From Bacteroidales bacterium (GTDB lineage Bacteria > Bacteroidota > Bacteroidia > Bacteroidales > VadinHA17): a stretch of 45,034 bases of DNA. A program made the translations under genes and the position numbers. Positions within the stretch are counted from its first letter, which is position 1. Every line of letters begins with the position of its first letter. Shown one piece after another: positions 34,680 through 44,770 of the stretch. The notes beneath the pieces are model-generated. The model was given only the letters and a program-made list of their open reading frames with translations, had not been told where the DNA came from and made no database searches. Location: NCBI GenBank assembly GCA_024763075.1, contig JANTGF010000029.1, positions 1-45,034 of the forward strand, in the 5' to 3' direction.

Positions 34680-34708
34680 AAATAGTTCGTTTTATAAACC
34701 AAATAGTT
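34680..34708 (+). promoter_or_regulatory. Direct repeats AAATAGTT, 21-bp period
   Basis: AAATAGTT occurs at 34680-34687 and 34701-34708, exactly 21 bp apart, upstream of the GH2 gene. The AAATAG core and the spacing match the repeats at 29115-29151, suggesting one regulator for both genes. The repeats are short, so chance is possible. Confidence 0.4.
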
Positions 34709-34755
34709 TAGATATAGAATCCCGAAAACCTGATCATTTTATTAAAACATCCGAC

Positions 34756-37185
34756 ATGAACTTAAAAACAGCATTCACCATTCTTATTATTGCGTCACTG
34801 GCAACTGCCTGTTCAAATTTAAAGGAAAATAATCAACGTGAGGTAATTTACCTGAAAAAAGGATGGAAATTTACGAAAGGAGATATCGAAAATGCCCAAA
34901 ATGCAAAATTTGACGATACATCCTGGGAAACTGTCCAGGTACCTCATGACTGGGCTATTTCCGGACCATACGATAAAAATAACGATATCTACACTAAAAC
35001 AAGTAAAACTGGAAAGGTGAAAGTAACAATGACAGGACGTACGGGTGCTTTGCCATTTATTGGAGTTGGCTGGTACAGGAATACTTTTACTGCTCCGGCT
35101 TTAGCCAAAGGTAAAAGGTTATTTATTGAGTTTGATGGCGCTATGAGTCACACAAAAATTTATTTAAATGGTTCTTATATTGGTGAGTGGCCGTACGGTT
35201 ATTCCTCTTTCACTTTTGATTTGACGGATAAAGTGAAATTTGGAGAACCAAATATACTGGCAGTCCGGCTGGAGAATTTCCCAAAAATGTCAAGATGGTA
35301 TCCGGGAGCAGGGATTTACAGAAATGTCCGCCTGGTTTATACTCCCCAAACCCATGTTGCACACTGGGGTACATACATAACTACTCCTGGTATTGAGAAT
35401 GGTGACGGAACGGTCAATATAAAAACAACTATTGAGGGAAACGGGGATTTTAGTTTGCTATCAGAGATTTATTCTCCGGAAAACAAATTGGTAAAAACTC
35501 AAAAAAATAAGTTTTCTGTCAGTGGGAAAACTATTATAAGCCAGAATATTGTTATTGCAAACCCTGTACTCTGGAGCATTGATAAACCAAAAACCTATAC
35601 AGTCTTATCCAAAATTCTGAGAAAGAATGAGGTTACTGATATTTTTTCATCGGATTTTGGTTTCCGGTATATTAAATTTACTGCAGACGATGGTTTTCAC
35701 CTGAATGGGAAGCGGATCCGGCTCCAGGGGGTGTGTATGCATCATGACCTGGGCCCCATAGGAGCAGCCCTTAATGTCTCCGCTTTGCATCGTCAGCTGC
35801 GTATTTTAAAAGAAATGGGTTGCAACGCCATCCGCACTTCACATAATCCTCCGGCCCCGGAATTACTTGCATTGTGCGATACCATGGGTTTTGTAGTTAT
35901 GGATGAAGCTTTTGACGAATGGAAAAAAGGGAAAGTCACAAATGGATATCATACCTTATGGGACGAGTGGAGTGAAAAAGATCTCACTGCTTTTATTCGC
36001 CGCGACAGAAATCATCCTTCTGTTGTACTCTGGAGTGCAGGAAATGAAATTCCTGAGCAACGGGATAAAGATTCCTGGAGAATTGCCAAATTACTGGTTG
36101 ACATTTGCCACAGGGAAGATAGTACACGTCCTGTGTCCATAGGAATGAATGGTTATGTTACGATTAAAAATAAATTTGCAACACAGTTTGATGTGAAAGG
36201 CTGGAATTACCACCTGGATTATGCAAAAGCGCATGAAGAGCATCCCGACTGGGCCATCATTGCCAGCGAAACACAATCAACTGTTGAAAGCCGGGGATAT
36301 TATGATACGGATGCAATCCCCCGCAAGCACTATACACGGGATAACCTGCAATGTTCATCCTATACGCTGGAATATCCGGGATGGGCCAACACTCCGGATG
36401 TAGGTTTTGCCACACTGGATGACAACCCGTTTATTGCCGGTGAGTTTGTATGGACCGGTTTTGATTATCTGGGTGAGTCTACACCCTATAATGTACAGTG
36501 GCCTACACGCAGTTCCTATTTTGGTATTGTCGATCTGTGTGGCCTTCCAAAGGATATGTTTTACCTGTACCAACAAAGATGGTCTGATAAAAAGGTGCTG
36601 CATGTTCTGCCTCACTGGAACTGGAAAGAAGGACAAAATGTACCCGTTCATGTGTTTACAAATTACAATTCAGCAGAATTGTTTGTTAATGGTAAAAGCC
36701 ATGGCATCCGGACAAAAAATCCTGAGAAAATGTATGGCAGGTACAGATTGGTGTGGGATACCCTTAGCTTTGTACCAGGTGAACTTAAAGTTGTAGCCTT
36801 AGACAAAAATGGTAAATCTGTAAAAGAAACTATTGTTGAAACTGCCGGTGATCCGTATGCGATAAAACTTATTTCCGATGGTGTTCCGGTGAAAGCAAAT
36901 GGTGAGGACCTGGCATTTATTGAAGTACGGATTGTTGATAAGGAAGGAAGAGTTTGTCCCCTTGCTAACAATACCATTCATTTTAAGGTGGAGGGAAAGG
37001 GTTCCTACCGGGCATCCGGGAATGGAGATGCAACTGACCTCGAGGTATTTCAATCCCCGGAAAGAAAATGTTTTTATGGAAAATGTATCGCCATTATTCA
37101 GACAAGTGAAGAAGCCGGAGAAATAATACTTACAGCCTCATCCGAAAATTTGCAAACCGGATCTATTAAATTAGTGTCTCAGTAA
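34756..37185 (+). CDS. GH2 beta-galactosidase-like lipoprotein
   Basis: The 809-residue protein carries a lipoprotein signal (MNLKTAFTILIIASLATAC). It has a GH2 sugar-binding domain (about 30-225: WETVQVPHDWAISGPYD, GVGWYRNTF), an Ig-like domain, and the TIM barrel (about 320-620) with QGVCMHHDLGPIGAALN and IRTSHNPPAPELL. The acid/base is Glu431 (LWSAGNEI) and the nucleophile Glu505 (IIASETQS). After the barrel lie a DUF4982-like module (about 625-700) and an invasin/Ig-like module (715-809). Family members hydrolyse beta-galactosides, but beta-glucuronides or beta-mannosides also occur. In this locus it could remove galactose exposed after desulfation and defucosylation. It is a single plus-strand unit. 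Confidence 0.9.
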   Translation: MNLKTAFTILIIASLATACSNLKENNQREVIYLKKGWKFTKGDIENAQNAKFDDTSWETVQVPHDWAISGPYDKNNDIYTKTSKTGKVKVTMTGRTGALPFIGVGWYRNTFTAPALAKGKRLFIEFDGAMSHTKIYLNGSYIGEWPYGYSSFTFDLTDKVKFGEPNILAVRLENFPKMSRWYPGAGIYRNVRLVYTPQTHVAHWGTYITTPGIENGDGTVNIKTTIEGNGDFSLLSEIYSPENKLVKTQKNKFSVSGKTIISQNIVIANPVLWSIDKPKTYTVLSKILRKNEVTDIFSSDFGFRYIKFTADDGFHLNGKRIRLQGVCMHHDLGPIGAALNVSALHRQLRILKEMGCNAIRTSHNPPAPELLALCDTMGFVVMDEAFDEWKKGKVTNGYHTLWDEWSEKDLTAFIRRDRNHPSVVLWSAGNEIPEQRDKDSWRIAKLLVDICHREDSTRPVSIGMNGYVTIKNKFATQFDVKGWNYHLDYAKAHEEHPDWAIIASETQSTVESRGYYDTDAIPRKHYTRDNLQCSSYTLEYPGWANTPDVGFATLDDNPFIAGEFVWTGFDYLGESTPYNVQWPTRSSYFGIVDLCGLPKDMFYLYQQRWSDKKVLHVLPHWNWKEGQNVPVHVFTNYNSAELFVNGKSHGIRTKNPEKMYGRYRLVWDTLSFVPGELKVVALDKNGKSVKETIVETAGDPYAIKLISDGVPVKANGEDLAFIEVRIVDKEGRVCPLANNTIHFKVEGKGSYRASGNGDATDLEVFQSPERKCFYGKCIAIIQTSEEAGEIILTASSENLQTGSIKLVSQ

Positions 37186-37788
37186 TTTCCGGGGAAATAG
37201 CTCTTCTATTGCATTGATTACCATCAGTTACCAGAACTATAACGTTTCTACGAAACTTAAATATTCTATATAAAACTGGACCAGAGGCTTACGCCCCTGG
37301 CAATAAGATAACCTGTCTACTGCAGTTGGTTTCTTTGAATACAGATCCTTTTCACAGAAGAATATCTTCTCAAATTCTTTTAAAATATATTTCATTTCTA
37401 AAGAATTTTTTAATTCTCTACACCAAATAATTTCTTTATCAAGTGACTAAACGCTATGGGGAACTCAATTAACAGGTTCGTATTGATCAACATCATCCCA
37501 TCGGGATGAGATGTTCAAGGCAGGGATGTAAATCCCTGTTTTGTAATAAATAAAAGGATTTAAGTTCCGTAGGAACGGCATAAAAAAATATCATTGTGAT
37601 AAACAATCACCGGAACAGTCAATTTCTGGATTCTGAAAAATTAAATGTTAATCAAAAAATAAATATCTTATCTAATGAAACTTATATGGAAAAACCAGAA
37701 AAAATACTGGAGTGTCCCTTAATTGATTGGTAAACAAAAACGGTCAACCTTATTTAGGGAAGCTAAGAAGCTCAAAATACATATCTCA
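37186..37788. repeat. Intergenic REP-like hairpin cluster between convergent GH2 and GH20 genes
   Basis: There is no gene. Four hairpins of different sequence occur: CCAGAGG/CCCCTGG (37281-37300, one mismatch), TCATCCC/GGGATGA (37493-37509), CAGGGAT/ATCCCTG (37521-37538) and GTTCC/GGAAC (37564-37576, in TTCCGTAGGAACGGCATA). The last three lie within 85 bp. Such clusters are common between convergent genes and may also block read-through from both sides. Confidence 0.65.
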
Positions 37789-40149
37789 TTATTCAATGCT
37801 CACTTCATCCAAAAACAACCATGCTTTCCGGCCTGCCCATTTATGGCCCGAGGGACAAAAACCAATATTCTTCGCTAGTATTTTAACATATCTTGCATTC
37901 AAGGCCTGAAAACTTACCTCAACCGACCTGGTTTCCGGCTCGGTATTTTTGAGGTCCACAACCAATTTCTCAGAGCCCACTTTAATGTATTCATTTCCAT
38001 CGGCAGATACCCAGACATCTACCTGTTTTGGAGGAAAAATAAACTGTCTTTGCCTTTCAAGATACCCGAGTTCTACCTTCCCAACCGGCAATTCACTGCC
38101 AAGATCAATGATGGCCAGAAAATCATTTTTTTCAATTGCCAGCCATTTGCCATCCCTGAAATCAGTACTTCCCCGTTTACAATCTGTTAGAAGCGATACA
38201 TCTGCAGGGAATCTGTCACTCCATATTCTCTCTGTTTGTACCTGAATTCCTGCTGCTTTATGAATGCTATATTTTTTAGTTGTGACCCTTCCAATCTGTT
38301 TTTCTTTCTCAAAGGCAGCTGCTTTCAGAACAGTTGTTTCTTTTAAAACAAAAGGCTTACCGTATATTTCTGACTGAGGTGAAGGCTCACTCCCATCCCT
38401 TGTAAACCGGATGGCAACCCTGCCCTGCTCTGTTTTCATACTAACTTTTATCCCATCCTCATTCTTATCCCAAACTCCGTCAATCGACACATTGTACATG
38501 CTCGGAGCATAGCCGATCCCCAGATTTTTCAAACGAATCAGATTGTATTCCAGTCGCTCAGTAAAATCATCCCAATCCCTGTCATTTGCAGGTGTCCATC
38601 CCACTTCGGCAATTGCGAGTAAGCGTGGAAAAAGCATATAATTCATACCCGTTTCATTTTGAATAGACTCCCCCCAAAGATTACCCTGAGTTCCAAGTAC
38701 ATGTTTGGCTTCTTCTGTACTCAGATCTTCTGGTACAGGATTATAAGAGTAAGCCGTGCTTAACAGCAATTGTGAATATCCTAAGGGCGGTTCCAGGTCC
38801 GGATCACCCTGCTTCAAATCCAGGTAGCAATATGTATTTGGTGTCATCACTACATCATGGCCCATCTGTGCAGCTGCTATCCCTCCCTTTTCGCCCCGCC
38901 ACGACATTACCGTGGCATTGGGAGCCAGTCCTCCCTCCAGAATTTCATCCCAGCCAATTAGTATTTTCCCGTGTTTGTTCACAATTTTCTCCACTCTCGT
39001 AATAAAATAGCTTTGCAGTTCATGCTCATTTTTTAAGCCTTCCTCTTTAATTCTCCGCTGGCAATCCGGACATTTTTTCCATTGTGATTTATTGCATTCA
39101 TCACCACCGATATGGAAATATTCCCCCGGGAATAAAGCCAACACCTCATCCAGGACTCCTTCAATAAATTCAAAAGTAATTTCTTTTCCGGGACAAAGGG
39201 TATTATCCGAAGCCACCCCGCCGGTTGCTACTTTATACGGACGGCCATCGCAGGAAACCTCAGGATAAGAGGCAATGGTTGCCTGTGAATGCCCGGGCAT
39301 ATCAATTTCCGGGACAATAGTTATAAAACGATCTGCTGCATATTTTACCAGATCACTTATTTCCTGCTGTGTATAAAAGCCCCCATAAGTAACTTTATCC
39401 CCGGGTTTCTGAGCCGGGCGCCCCCACCAGGGCAGTTCGTTATAATCCACTCTCCAGGCACCAATTTTCGTTAAATTGGGATATTTCTTAATTTCCACTC
39501 TCCAGCCCTGATCATCCGTTAAATGCCAGTGAAAAACATTCATTTTATAAGTGGCCAGACAGTCAATATTCTTCTTTATCACCTCCAGTGGCAGAAAATG
39601 CCTGCTGACATCCAACATATCCCCGCGCCATCCAAAAACAGGTTTATCAAAAATTTCTACCGCTGGAATATACCAACTCCTGGCATTATATATTGAATCC
39701 TCCAACTCAGGAGGGAAAAGCTGCCTTAATGTTTGCAGAGCATAAAAGGCACCTGCAGGTTTTTCTGCTTCAATACTTATCCTGTCCGATGTAACCTTCA
39801 GGGAATAACCCTCTGATCCGTATTTTTCTTCCTGCGGATTTAAGGAAATTATGATTGCATGTTTTTCCGGTATTTTATTACTTCTGAACTCCGGTTGCAG
39901 ATTAAAAGTGGAAGATTTACTGATGATTTGTGAGAAGATTTCCGCCCCTTTCAGAAGGGACCTGCTGCTGTCTGTCAATACAAACCCGGTTTTTCCATTT
40001 ATTCTAAAAAATCCTTCCCCTTCTTCCATCATCATGGGTTTGGGTATTATTTTTATCTCAGCCGTTTTTTTATCCTTTGAATTACAGGATGTAAACAGCA
40101 TCAGGAAAACCAACAGGCAAGCGCCAGTAATTTTTAATAAAATTTGCAT
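37789..40149 (-). CDS. GH20 beta-N-acetylhexosaminidase with discoidin-like C-terminal domain
   Basis: The 786-residue lipoprotein (LLVFLMLFTSCNS) has the GH20b domain (about 30-165) and the TIM barrel (about 166-510), with GWRGDMLDVSRHF, YKMNVFHWHLTDDQGWR and FPGEYFHIGGDEC, giving the polarizer/acid-base pair Asp350-Glu351. A chitobiase-C-like stretch follows (WDKNEDGIKVSMK...GSEPSPQS), then a discoidin/CBM32-like domain (about 650-786) ending KNIGFCPSGH...GRKAWLFLDEVSIE. That ending is also found in the sulfatase at 16805-18820. It removes terminal beta-GlcNAc or GalNAc from periplasmic or surface oligosaccharides by substrate-assisted retaining chemistry. It is the last gene of the 44770-37789 operon, 19 bp after the sulfatase. 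Confidence 0.93.
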   Translation of the reverse strand: MQILLKITGACLLVFLMLFTSCNSKDKKTAEIKIIPKPMMMEEGEGFFRINGKTGFVLTDSSRSLLKGAEIFSQIISKSSTFNLQPEFRSNKIPEKHAIIISLNPQEEKYGSEGYSLKVTSDRISIEAEKPAGAFYALQTLRQLFPPELEDSIYNARSWYIPAVEIFDKPVFGWRGDMLDVSRHFLPLEVIKKNIDCLATYKMNVFHWHLTDDQGWRVEIKKYPNLTKIGAWRVDYNELPWWGRPAQKPGDKVTYGGFYTQQEISDLVKYAADRFITIVPEIDMPGHSQATIASYPEVSCDGRPYKVATGGVASDNTLCPGKEITFEFIEGVLDEVLALFPGEYFHIGGDECNKSQWKKCPDCQRRIKEEGLKNEHELQSYFITRVEKIVNKHGKILIGWDEILEGGLAPNATVMSWRGEKGGIAAAQMGHDVVMTPNTYCYLDLKQGDPDLEPPLGYSQLLLSTAYSYNPVPEDLSTEEAKHVLGTQGNLWGESIQNETGMNYMLFPRLLAIAEVGWTPANDRDWDDFTERLEYNLIRLKNLGIGYAPSMYNVSIDGVWDKNEDGIKVSMKTEQGRVAIRFTRDGSEPSPQSEIYGKPFVLKETTVLKAAAFEKEKQIGRVTTKKYSIHKAAGIQVQTERIWSDRFPADVSLLTDCKRGSTDFRDGKWLAIEKNDFLAIIDLGSELPVGKVELGYLERQRQFIFPPKQVDVWVSADGNEYIKVGSEKLVVDLKNTEPETRSVEVSFQALNARYVKILAKNIGFCPSGHKWAGRKAWLFLDEVSIE

Positions 40150-40168
40150 AATTTATAATTTTTACAAT

Positions 40169-41791
40169 TTAATTATCTCCTATTCCAACCACTTTCCAGA
40201 TGTCAGGATTTCCATCATTTTTTTGACGAATTCCGAGTGTGCTACGACCATTTTTCAGATATTTTTCCATCAGGGAAGTCAACTCTTTTACAACCCCCGG
40301 AAAGTCCCCTTGTAAATTTTGCATTTCCTCCACATCCTGACTCAGATCATAGAGTTGTACCAATGGAAGCTTCTCCTTCATGGCTTTCATATTATTTGGC
40401 TGGCTCCATCCCCCTGATCCCGGAGCTAATATCAGTTTCCATTTTCCTTTCCGGACAGAAAAACTTCCATCAATGGAATGATGAATTGTAGCTTCACGAA
40501 GAGGTTCTTTCAATTCCTGATTTAAAAGTACCGGCAACAGACTATAGCTGTCCTCCCCGGCATTTTCCGGCAATTCAACTCCAATGATATCCGCACAGGT
40601 TGCCAAAAAGTCTGTCAGGCAAATTACTTCATCCGTTTTGGTTCCGGGTTTTATCTTACCCGGCCACCGGGCAATAAAAGGTATATGATGGCCACCCTCC
40701 CAACTATCCGATTTGATCCCCCTGAAAATATAACTGGGATTATGGCCATATTTCAGAACAGAGTTTACCGGACCGCCCATGTTGGTTCCATCCCTGCGGG
40801 GTGAACCATTATCACTCGTAAATATTACAAAGGTATTTTCCTCCTGACCTGATTCTTTCAGTGCTTTCATAATCTGTCCGACTGTCCAGTCCACTTCCTG
40901 CACATAATCGCCATAAGCCCCTGCTTTACTTTTTCCCAAAAACTCTTCGGATGGAGCAATGGGTGTATGGGGAGCCGTCAACGCAAAATACAGCAAAAAC
41001 GGATGATCTTTCCTTTTTTTAAAGGGATTGATTCCTGCTGGTGCCTTAATATAATCCCTGGCCTTCATAGTTATTGCCGGCATTACCGCAGATAATTTCC
41101 ATCCCTCTGCCATTGGACCCGGAGCACCAAACATCGAATCCGGTTTTTGCACAGAAGGGATACCCACCGTTTTATCATTTTCTATAAAACAATAAGGAGG
41201 GAAGTTAGGAACATCATCACCAAAATAGTAATCAAAACCCCTGGAAACCGGCCCTCCTTGTATCTTTTGTGAAAAATCTACCTTTTTAGCAAAGGCTCTT
41301 CTTTTTTGTGAATTGTATACACCAGGGGCTATTGAGTCATTTATTTTTGAATGATCGGTCGTTGGCCAGTCCCATCCAAGATGCCATTTCCCAATGGCTG
41401 CTGTGGAATATCCATTTTGCCGCAAAAAAGTGCCAACCGTTAACCTGCCGGATTCAATCAGGGGTTCATCCCAGGCCCATAATACACTTTTTTGCAAACG
41501 GGAACGCCAGGCATATCTTCCGGTAAGAATCCCGTAACGTGTAGGAGTACATACTGCTGATCCGGAATGCGCATCCGTAAAATACATTCCTTCTGCAGCC
41601 AGTTTATCCAGATTTGGAGTAGTTAAGGTTGAGTCAGGATTCAGAAAGCCGATATCACCATAACCCATATCATCCGCCAGAATAAAAATGATATTGGGTT
41701 TCTGTTGCTCATGATTTTGACATGATATAAATACCAACAGGTGGAATGCCAAAACAGGCCATAAATATTTGTAATATATTTTATTCTTCAT
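40169..41791 (-). CDS. S1-family arylsulfatase-like sulfatase
   Basis: The 540-residue protein has an N-terminal hydrophobic segment with an ISCQN lipobox, PNIIFILADDMGYGDIGFLN, and GSAVCTPTRYGILTGRYAWR with formylglycine Cys81. The motif is CTPTR rather than the common CxPSR, still within C-x-P-x-R. IGKWHLGWDWP and FVIFTSDNGSPRRDGTNMGG complete the site; the overall sequence is arylsulfatase A-like and resembles GalNAc/galactose-type S1 subfamilies. It lies 9 bp after the DUF6067-like gene and 19 bp before GH20, so the three proteins probably work on one chain, sulfate removal preceding HexNAc release. Confidence 0.9.
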   Translation of the reverse strand: MKNKIYYKYLWPVLAFHLLVFISCQNHEQQKPNIIFILADDMGYGDIGFLNPDSTLTTPNLDKLAAEGMYFTDAHSGSAVCTPTRYGILTGRYAWRSRLQKSVLWAWDEPLIESGRLTVGTFLRQNGYSTAAIGKWHLGWDWPTTDHSKINDSIAPGVYNSQKRRAFAKKVDFSQKIQGGPVSRGFDYYFGDDVPNFPPYCFIENDKTVGIPSVQKPDSMFGAPGPMAEGWKLSAVMPAITMKARDYIKAPAGINPFKKRKDHPFLLYFALTAPHTPIAPSEEFLGKSKAGAYGDYVQEVDWTVGQIMKALKESGQEENTFVIFTSDNGSPRRDGTNMGGPVNSVLKYGHNPSYIFRGIKSDSWEGGHHIPFIARWPGKIKPGTKTDEVICLTDFLATCADIIGVELPENAGEDSYSLLPVLLNQELKEPLREATIHHSIDGSFSVRKGKWKLILAPGSGGWSQPNNMKAMKEKLPLVQLYDLSQDVEEMQNLQGDFPGVVKELTSLMEKYLKNGRSTLGIRQKNDGNPDIWKVVGIGDN

Positions 41792-41800
41792 ATTTAAAAC

Positions 41801-44770
41801 TTAAATAACGAAATCACTTTTTCTTTCAATGTAAATTAACCACCCCTTCTTTGGTTTAACAAGAATAGATTGATTTTGTGTAAACTGTTTTTCTTCCTGA
41901 AAATTTAAAATCCAGGGAGCTCTAAATACCATTTCTTCCGGATCCAGTCCTGTCTTTTTCCAGTCAATCACCAACTTCACATTAACCGGATGATCTGCCC
42001 AGCTTGCCAGTGATACCAGCATTTTATCGTCTTTTAAATATGCAGTGGCAAGCACTTCAGGATGCGTGGTTTTTACCACCGGATGCTCATCCCAGTACCC
42101 AATCATTTTTGATCCGGAAATTCCAAATTCATCCCAGATTCTCCAGATATCACCCGGATCACATTTCACCCCATCCGTAGTCCACGGATAACGGGCAGTC
42201 ATACCGTAAATCATACCTCTCCATGGATTACCACCACCCTGCAACATATCTCCCATCAAACCATATGGAATACCGGATACCTCAACCAGCCAGTTCGCAG
42301 GTGACATCTCATCATATAAAAAGCTCTCTCCAAACCATAATTTATCAACATAAGGGAAAAACTCCATATACTGAGTGGCCGGTCCCTTTGAAAATCCCGT
42401 ATTTGAATGCAGATCAAACATACATCCAGGCTTCACCTCATCCATCGCTTTCCGCATTCTTTTCAGTATGTGCCTGTCATAGGAAACATCATCCAGATAC
42501 AGACCATCAATATCCATATTCTTCACCAGCCATGCCAGTCCTTCAATGTAATAGTTATACCAGCGACTGGTTTCCGGTGCATTTACAATGGAAGCATCTG
42601 ATGCCTTATCCGTAAAATGCTGATACCATTGTGCTCTGTAACCATACATCAGATGTTCCCGTAACCACGGGAATCCACCACCCGGTCCACTTCCGTAAAT
42701 TTCATTTCCCAGACTCCTCAACGCCCATATTTCTGCTACATGGTTCGTCAGTTCCCTTATCGTATAATACAATTTCACCTTCACCCCTTTCTGATGTAAA
42801 GTATCCACCAGGCCTTTCAACTCTTTGGTAGCGATAAAAGGATAATTTATATATGGATTGTAACGGTTCGCATGATGAATATTGACGATTTTAATCCCTT
42901 TTTCAAGATCTTTTTTCTTCGGCCTTGGTAATCCTCCACTGTGATAATATCTGTTAACAAACTGACTCTTTGGATCTAATTTCTTGACAGGAGTAAGCAA
43001 CATGGCAAATTCGAAATTCAGGGGTTCATTCTTTACCAGGGCTCTTTTACCGGTATAGACGATGGCCTCCACCTGATCCTGGTTTGTTCTCAGGGTGAAG
43101 CCACCTTTGTTTTTATTATACCAGCTCTCCGGCGGATCAGGATGATACAGATTCAGGAGCGGACCAGTGTAGGAAGCTCCGCGTAACTCACAAAATATAC
43201 CTGCTTGTGCATTCCCAATCCAAAAGCTATCTGTGGGTCCTTTCCATTTCCAGGAATATGATTTCGGAGTAAGCTGCCCGGGTAAACCCATTCCCATAAA
43301 GTACCGGCCAATTTCCTTCCGGAGTGAAAATTCCAGCCGGATATCTTTTACATGCAGATCCTTCAGGGGTATCAGTTTCAGTTTATACAAAAGGTATCCA
43401 TCCGCCTCAACACTTATTTTATATGAAATTTTAATGTCTTTCCCTGAGGACCTGAATACGAGGATTTTTTTACCGGAAGCATCCAGCATCAGCTCACTTC
43501 CTTCAGTAGTCAGTTTTTCCCTTCCTTTGTCTGTTTTAATCACAAATGCAACCGGCTTTGAAAATACCGGATGATCCAATGAAAAAAACTGTTCCGGAAG
43601 TCCTGATTCCCGTAGTTTTATTTCTCTCCCCAAAATTTTAAAATGCTTATGACCTGTGTTCTCAATAGGGGTATAAGGGGAAACCGGTTCATCATTCAAC
43701 CCCAGAGTCGAGTTTAACCAGCGCAACCGGGAGTGTCTCCAGAGTTCGCTGTCACCCCTGTCAGCAATGGAAGACTTTCCGATTTTTATCTCAACAGGGA
43801 CTCGTTGAGGAGCAGAATTCTCCGGAATAATTCTTACTAAACCTTCATAAACCCCAGCCTGAATATCTCCAGGAATATCCACTCCTATCCATAAGGCCTG
43901 TACCCGGTTTTCCTTCACATTTACATCAATATTAAAATGTTTTCCGTAGGGATCCGTTCCCTCTGTATTGAAACAGGTCAAATTTCCGGAAGGAATCACT
44001 TTTTCTCCATTCTTCAGGTCTGAGAACTCCACTTTTACACTATTCAAAGTTTTTTTTGAGGCAAAAACACCAATCTGGAAAACATAATACTCATTCTTCA
44101 TGGCAGTCCCTTTGAATGTTTCTCCGGGCACTTTCTGCAACCACTTACAGGGGATTTCATCCCACATCCGGATCGGAAATTTCCTGTCTTCCGGAAATAA
44201 AAGATAATCAGAATTGTATTTTTGCAGGTAGGTTTCTTTTTCCGTTTTTAAAGCAATGACCTCCATCGGGTAAAAACTGTCAAAATCTGTTCTGGACTGT
44301 ATTTCTACCACTTCAGCCTGAAGTGTATCTGAAAGTTTTACAGATTTCAGCCAGGTCTTATCCGGAGGATCTTCCGGTTTATCATAATTATTATGAAAAA
44401 AGCCCCAGCCGTTCTGCACTTTATAAGGAAGGTAATAAAAATAATACTTCCCGGGAGCATGGACCGGGCCAAATAATAACTCACATTTTTCATTGTTAAC
44501 CTTTCCCCGGTAAATATTTTTGACCGTATCTCCTGAGGTGGCTGAAATAATCAAAAATTTCTTTTTTTCAGGAGACAGGTCATGCCTTCTCCATGTATAA
44601 TTCAATGCAACAACTTCTGCAGGCTTTTTTACCTCCAAAACTGTCCTTTGACTCCCAAGGTTTTCAGGCCAGGGAGTTTTAGTGACGGTGTACTTTAATC
44701 CGTCCTTCTGTGAACAGGAAAAAAATACAGTAAGTAAAATTACAAATCCTGTCTTTTTACCGGATTTCAT
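41801..44770 (-). CDS. DUF6067-like putative glycoside hydrolase, lipoprotein
   Basis: The 989-residue protein has a lipoprotein signal (FVILLTVFFSCSQ). Its first 350 residues are beta-rich (Ig-like), then a galactose-mutarotase-like segment, then a TIM-barrel-like domain (about 640-900) with NIHHANRYNPYINYPF, VKLYYTIRELTNH, DIDGLYLDDVSYDR (Asp760-Asp761) and CMFDLHSNTGFSKG. The Y-L-D-D barrel-edge motif and the clustering with a sulfatase and GH20 point to an uncharacterised glycosidase, GH36/GH123-like in shape (inference only). It is the first gene of its three-gene operon. I know of no assigned activity for this family, so the aspartates named are only candidates for catalysis. Confidence 0.75.
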   Translation of the reverse strand: MKSGKKTGFVILLTVFFSCSQKDGLKYTVTKTPWPENLGSQRTVLEVKKPAEVVALNYTWRRHDLSPEKKKFLIISATSGDTVKNIYRGKVNNEKCELLFGPVHAPGKYYFYYLPYKVQNGWGFFHNNYDKPEDPPDKTWLKSVKLSDTLQAEVVEIQSRTDFDSFYPMEVIALKTEKETYLQKYNSDYLLFPEDRKFPIRMWDEIPCKWLQKVPGETFKGTAMKNEYYVFQIGVFASKKTLNSVKVEFSDLKNGEKVIPSGNLTCFNTEGTDPYGKHFNIDVNVKENRVQALWIGVDIPGDIQAGVYEGLVRIIPENSAPQRVPVEIKIGKSSIADRGDSELWRHSRLRWLNSTLGLNDEPVSPYTPIENTGHKHFKILGREIKLRESGLPEQFFSLDHPVFSKPVAFVIKTDKGREKLTTEGSELMLDASGKKILVFRSSGKDIKISYKISVEADGYLLYKLKLIPLKDLHVKDIRLEFSLRKEIGRYFMGMGLPGQLTPKSYSWKWKGPTDSFWIGNAQAGIFCELRGASYTGPLLNLYHPDPPESWYNKNKGGFTLRTNQDQVEAIVYTGKRALVKNEPLNFEFAMLLTPVKKLDPKSQFVNRYYHSGGLPRPKKKDLEKGIKIVNIHHANRYNPYINYPFIATKELKGLVDTLHQKGVKVKLYYTIRELTNHVAEIWALRSLGNEIYGSGPGGGFPWLREHLMYGYRAQWYQHFTDKASDASIVNAPETSRWYNYYIEGLAWLVKNMDIDGLYLDDVSYDRHILKRMRKAMDEVKPGCMFDLHSNTGFSKGPATQYMEFFPYVDKLWFGESFLYDEMSPANWLVEVSGIPYGLMGDMLQGGGNPWRGMIYGMTARYPWTTDGVKCDPGDIWRIWDEFGISGSKMIGYWDEHPVVKTTHPEVLATAYLKDDKMLVSLASWADHPVNVKLVIDWKKTGLDPEEMVFRAPWILNFQEEKQFTQNQSILVKPKKGWLIYIERKSDFVI

